Source of the DNA: Betaproteobacteria bacterium RIFCSPLOWO2_02_FULL_62_17
GTDB taxonomy: Bacteria; Pseudomonadota; Gammaproteobacteria; Burkholderiales; SG8-39
Assembly (NCBI GenBank): GCA_001770355.1
Contig: MEQV01000229.1
Coordinates: 1 to 16,895 of the forward strand
DNA: 16,895 nucleotides
Direction: 5' to 3'
Shown here: positions 15,653 to 16,895 of the stretch, piece by piece
Layout of the letters: every line of letters starts with the position of its first letter
Position numbering within the stretch: the first letter of the stretch is position 1
The notes under the pieces: generated by a model
Told to the model about the DNA's origin: nothing
Database searches by the model: none
What the model saw: the letters and a program-made list of their open reading frames with translations, nothing else
Program-made: the position numbers and the translations under genes

Positions 15653-15985
15653 CTAGCCTTTCTCCCCCGGCGACCGGTACCTGATCGACGCGGCTTTCTG
15701 AAGGGCGGCGACCGTCTCTTCAACCGTAAGCAGCACCGTCGTGTGGAGCGAGCTCAGTGCCCCGCCGGCGCTGATGGCGATCGCCGTGGCAGCCATCGAC
15801 ACGTTGTCCGGCGCCTCCCAGAGGTTGTAGGCGTCGTGATCGCCGAAGGCGTACCAGAACCCGTGCAGCTTTCCGCCCACCGAATCGATGTACTGCTGGG
15901 CGGCGGCGCGACGGTCCTCCGGATTCTTGACCAGCCGTGCCCACGTTTCGGGCGTGTAACTGAACCGCGTGAGATAGAAGGGCAT
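15653..15985 (-). CDS. GYD-domain protein
   Basis: A 110-aa protein starting at the ATG at 15985, with AGGAG nine bases upstream; the frame continues to 16177 but that part is arginine-rich and unsupported. The whole length is a GYD domain (ferredoxin-like alpha-beta fold): an MPFYLTRFSYTPE opening, the GDHDAYNLWEAPD segment at 48-60 where relatives read G-x-YD, and the LLTVEE strand near 85-90. There is no signal peptide. GYD proteins are small, probably oligomeric, and of unknown biochemical role; they often sit beside catabolic enzymes. This is the first intact gene of the right module, 39 nt ahead of the exported cyclase. Confidence 0.83.
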   Translation of the reverse strand: MPFYLTRFSYTPETWARLVKNPEDRRAAAQQYIDSVGGKLHGFWYAFGDHDAYNLWEAPDNVSMAATAIAISAGGALSSLHTTVLLTVEETVAALQKAASIRYRSPGEKG

Positions 15986-16019
15986 ACGTCTTTTCTCCTG
16001 AGCTCGTGCCATCCCCCTG

Positions 16020-16070
16020 GCGGGTTTCAGCGACATACTCGAACGCGCGAGGGCGCTGAAATCGACCCGC
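16020..16070. repeat. Imperfect inverted repeat upstream of the GYD gene
   Basis: Arms GCGGGT (16020-16025) and TTCAGCG (16026-16032) pair with CGCTGAA (16054-16060) and ACCCGC (16065-16070), leaving a four-base bulge. A short inner hairpin CTCG-AACGCG-CGAG (16038-16051) lies in the loop. It sits 35-85 nt upstream of the GYD start, so it could be a leader hairpin, an operator, or a terminator lacking its T-run. The region from 15986 to 16124 holds nothing else I can support. Confidence 0.45.
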
Positions 16071-16124
16071 GCTCCCGAGGCGGCCGGGTGCTGCGAGGAA
16101 CGCGCCGACCAAGAGACTATCATC

Positions 16125-16273
16125 TCAGTTTCCTGGCGATCGCCACGCGACCGCCAACTTCTTTTGACTCGCCACACAGTCTCTGAGATACAGCTTGATC
16201 AGCGTCTGATACCGAGTGCCTGTCTCTTCCGAGAGGGCCTTGAAGTAGATGATCGCTCCGTGACCTTCCTCAT
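16125..16273 (-). pseudogene. Remnant of a CopG/BrnA-type antitoxin (C-terminal half)
   Basis: One frame ending at a TGA (16125-16127) encodes 44 residues from 16259 that match the C-terminus of the antitoxin family whose members typically read YFKxLAEETGIPYQTLINLYLRDC: here IIYFKALSEETG, then RYQTLIKLYLRDC. Directly upstream, in another frame, MRKVTERS (about 16250-16273) resembles the family's RKVTIRLDER strand with several residues missing. So the gene has lost its N-terminus, and an internal deletion of the strand and frame is seen. These proteins use a ribbon-helix-helix fold to bind DNA and neutralise a BrnT-like toxin. No toxin gene is visible next to it. The family match is from memory of the motif, not a search. 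Confidence 0.68.
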
Positions 16274-16642
16274 CGTCTCCACGTCTCGATGTAGCCTTTG
16301 CGCTCGGGCACGGTCGCCTTCCGGGCTCAGAAGCTCTAAGGAGGACGTGGACACCTTCCCGAGCGTACCCCTGGTCGTGCGCCCGCTCGCATCGGTGACG
16401 CGAATCGTATCACCCGACTTCACGAGGCTCGCCAAATCTACAAAGGAAGAAACGACGTTTAGCGTGGCCACTGCCTGACTGGGAGGGATGGGCTGGGCGT
16501 CTCCTTTGGGCGCTTGTGGCCCCGGCACTCCGGTCTGGGCGCTCGCTTCAGCGGGGGCACCACAGTAGAGGAGAGCACTAATCACCAGCGTCGCCGAGTA
16601 CGTCACCGCGCGCCTGCTGCGCCGAAGATCGCAAATCATCAT
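16199..16642 (-). CDS. Exported small protein of unknown function, C-terminus replaced by fused antitoxin DNA
   Basis: The ATG at 16642 (147 aa) has GAGGA seven bases upstream. Residues 1-36 form a Sec-like signal (RR-rich start, hydrophobic 14-29, cleavage near ASAQ). The mature part has GDTIRVTDASGRTTRGTLG at 77-95, then a SLELL strand and DVETMRK at 120-126. I recognise this as a style of small exported beta-rich protein common in Acidobacteria-like genomes, normally followed by a hydrophobic or Gly-rich tail. Here, after about residue 126, the frame reads through the antitoxin remnant out of frame (VTERSSTSRPSRK) to a stop at 16199, so the natural end is missing. It is probably non-functional or altered. 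No function can be assigned. Confidence 0.55.
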   Translation of the reverse strand: MMICDLRRSRRAVTYSATLVISALLYCGAPAEASAQTGVPGPQAPKGDAQPIPPSQAVATLNVVSSFVDLASLVKSGDTIRVTDASGRTTRGTLGKVSTSSLELLSPEGDRARAQRLHRDVETMRKVTERSSTSRPSRKRQALGIRR

Positions 16643-16724
16643 ATCGCCGTCCTCGATGACTATGCGCAAAGCGCCACCGAAATGGCTCAGGGAACCCAAA
16701 TGCAGTCCACGAGACCTTCGCCGG

Positions 16725-16810
16725 GCTACGCCCGCGTTTCAGCCGCGGCGGCGCGATGCCTGTTTCTTGGCACGAGCGCGCGCCGCCGTCGGCTGCAAAC
16801 GCTTGTTAGC
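16725..16810. other. attC-like integron recombination site, degenerate
   Basis: Arms 16740-16755 and 16779-16795 pair over 16 bp perfectly except for one extra base at 16789. A second bulged base at 16796 is followed by another 5 bp (CGTTT 16735-16739 with AAACG 16797-16801). The loop is 23 nt. Outer boxes are GTTAGC (16805-16810) on one side and GCTAC (16725-16729) on the other, one base short of GCTAAC. On the minus strand it begins TAACAAGCG and ends GCGGGCGTAGC, very like the ends of integron attC sites (TAACAA...GCGGGCGTTAG). The stem with same-arm bulges and outer boxes is the attC plan; the broken box suggests it no longer recombines. The rest of 16700-16895 shows no gene. Confidence 0.6.
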
Positions 16811-16895
16811 GGCCCACGCGATGTGATCGCGATTCGACATGCGAGAAACTGCGGGCTCTGCCTACACTCACGCACCTCCGGGAACCGAGGCCGAC

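Noticed and set aside
16739..16840. A 33-codon minus-strand frame reading ANKRLQPTAA
   Set aside because: This kind of peptide is what an attC-like or interspersed hairpin repeat gives when translated; the DNA structure explains it better than a protein.
1..16895. CRISPR array, tRNA, rRNA or insertion sequence
   Set aside because: I looked on both strands and saw no regularly spaced direct repeats, no tRNA-like cloverleaf, no rRNA stretch and no transposase motif.

Overview
The window is 16.9 kb of high-GC DNA. Every gene I can support reads on the minus strand, so the biological order runs from the right end to the left. Ribosome binding sites are strong and purine-rich (GGAGG/GAGGAG) ahead of most starts. 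Nearly every product begins with a Sec or Tat export signal. This style, together with the families present, suggests an environmental Gram-negative heterotroph, most like a soil Acidobacteriota (for example Vicinamibacteria). That placement is inference; there is no rRNA or phylogenetic marker here.

Right edge (about 16.9 to 16.0 kb): a scarred region. It holds an attC-like integron hairpin (16-bp stem, bulged bases, degenerate boxes), a short exported protein whose C-terminus is lost, and, fused out of frame to it, the C-terminal half of a CopG/BrnA-type antitoxin. An inverted repeat then precedes the first intact gene.

Right module (16.0 to 9.56 kb): GYD-domain protein, exported cyclase-family hydrolase, DinB-family protein, Tat-exported amidohydrolase of the AtzB/TrzA type, exported SMP-30/gluconolactonase-like propeller, exported carboxymuconolactone-decarboxylase-like protein, and Tat-exported LigI-like amidohydrolase. 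Gaps are about 25 to 75 nt, so this is probably one transcript.

Left module (9.5 to 0.08 kb): a good sigma70-like promoter at about 9489-9517 precedes an NHL-repeat propeller, an exported alpha/beta hydrolase, an exported Lon N-domain protein, an exported imidazolonepropionase-type amidohydrolase, a second exported cyclase, a double-domain VOC protein, a tandem-duplicated CMD-like protein, a cytosolic SDR and a Tat-exported type II haloacid dehalogenase-like protein.

The two modules repeat the same four fold types (cyclase, metal amidohydrolase, beta-propeller, CMD-like protein lacking CxxC) with diverged sequences. I read the locus as a largely periplasmic set of hydrolases, lactonases and decarboxylase-like enzymes acting on a lactone-, amide- or ring-containing small molecule. 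The substrate is unknown. No transporter, oxygenase or regulator lies in the window.
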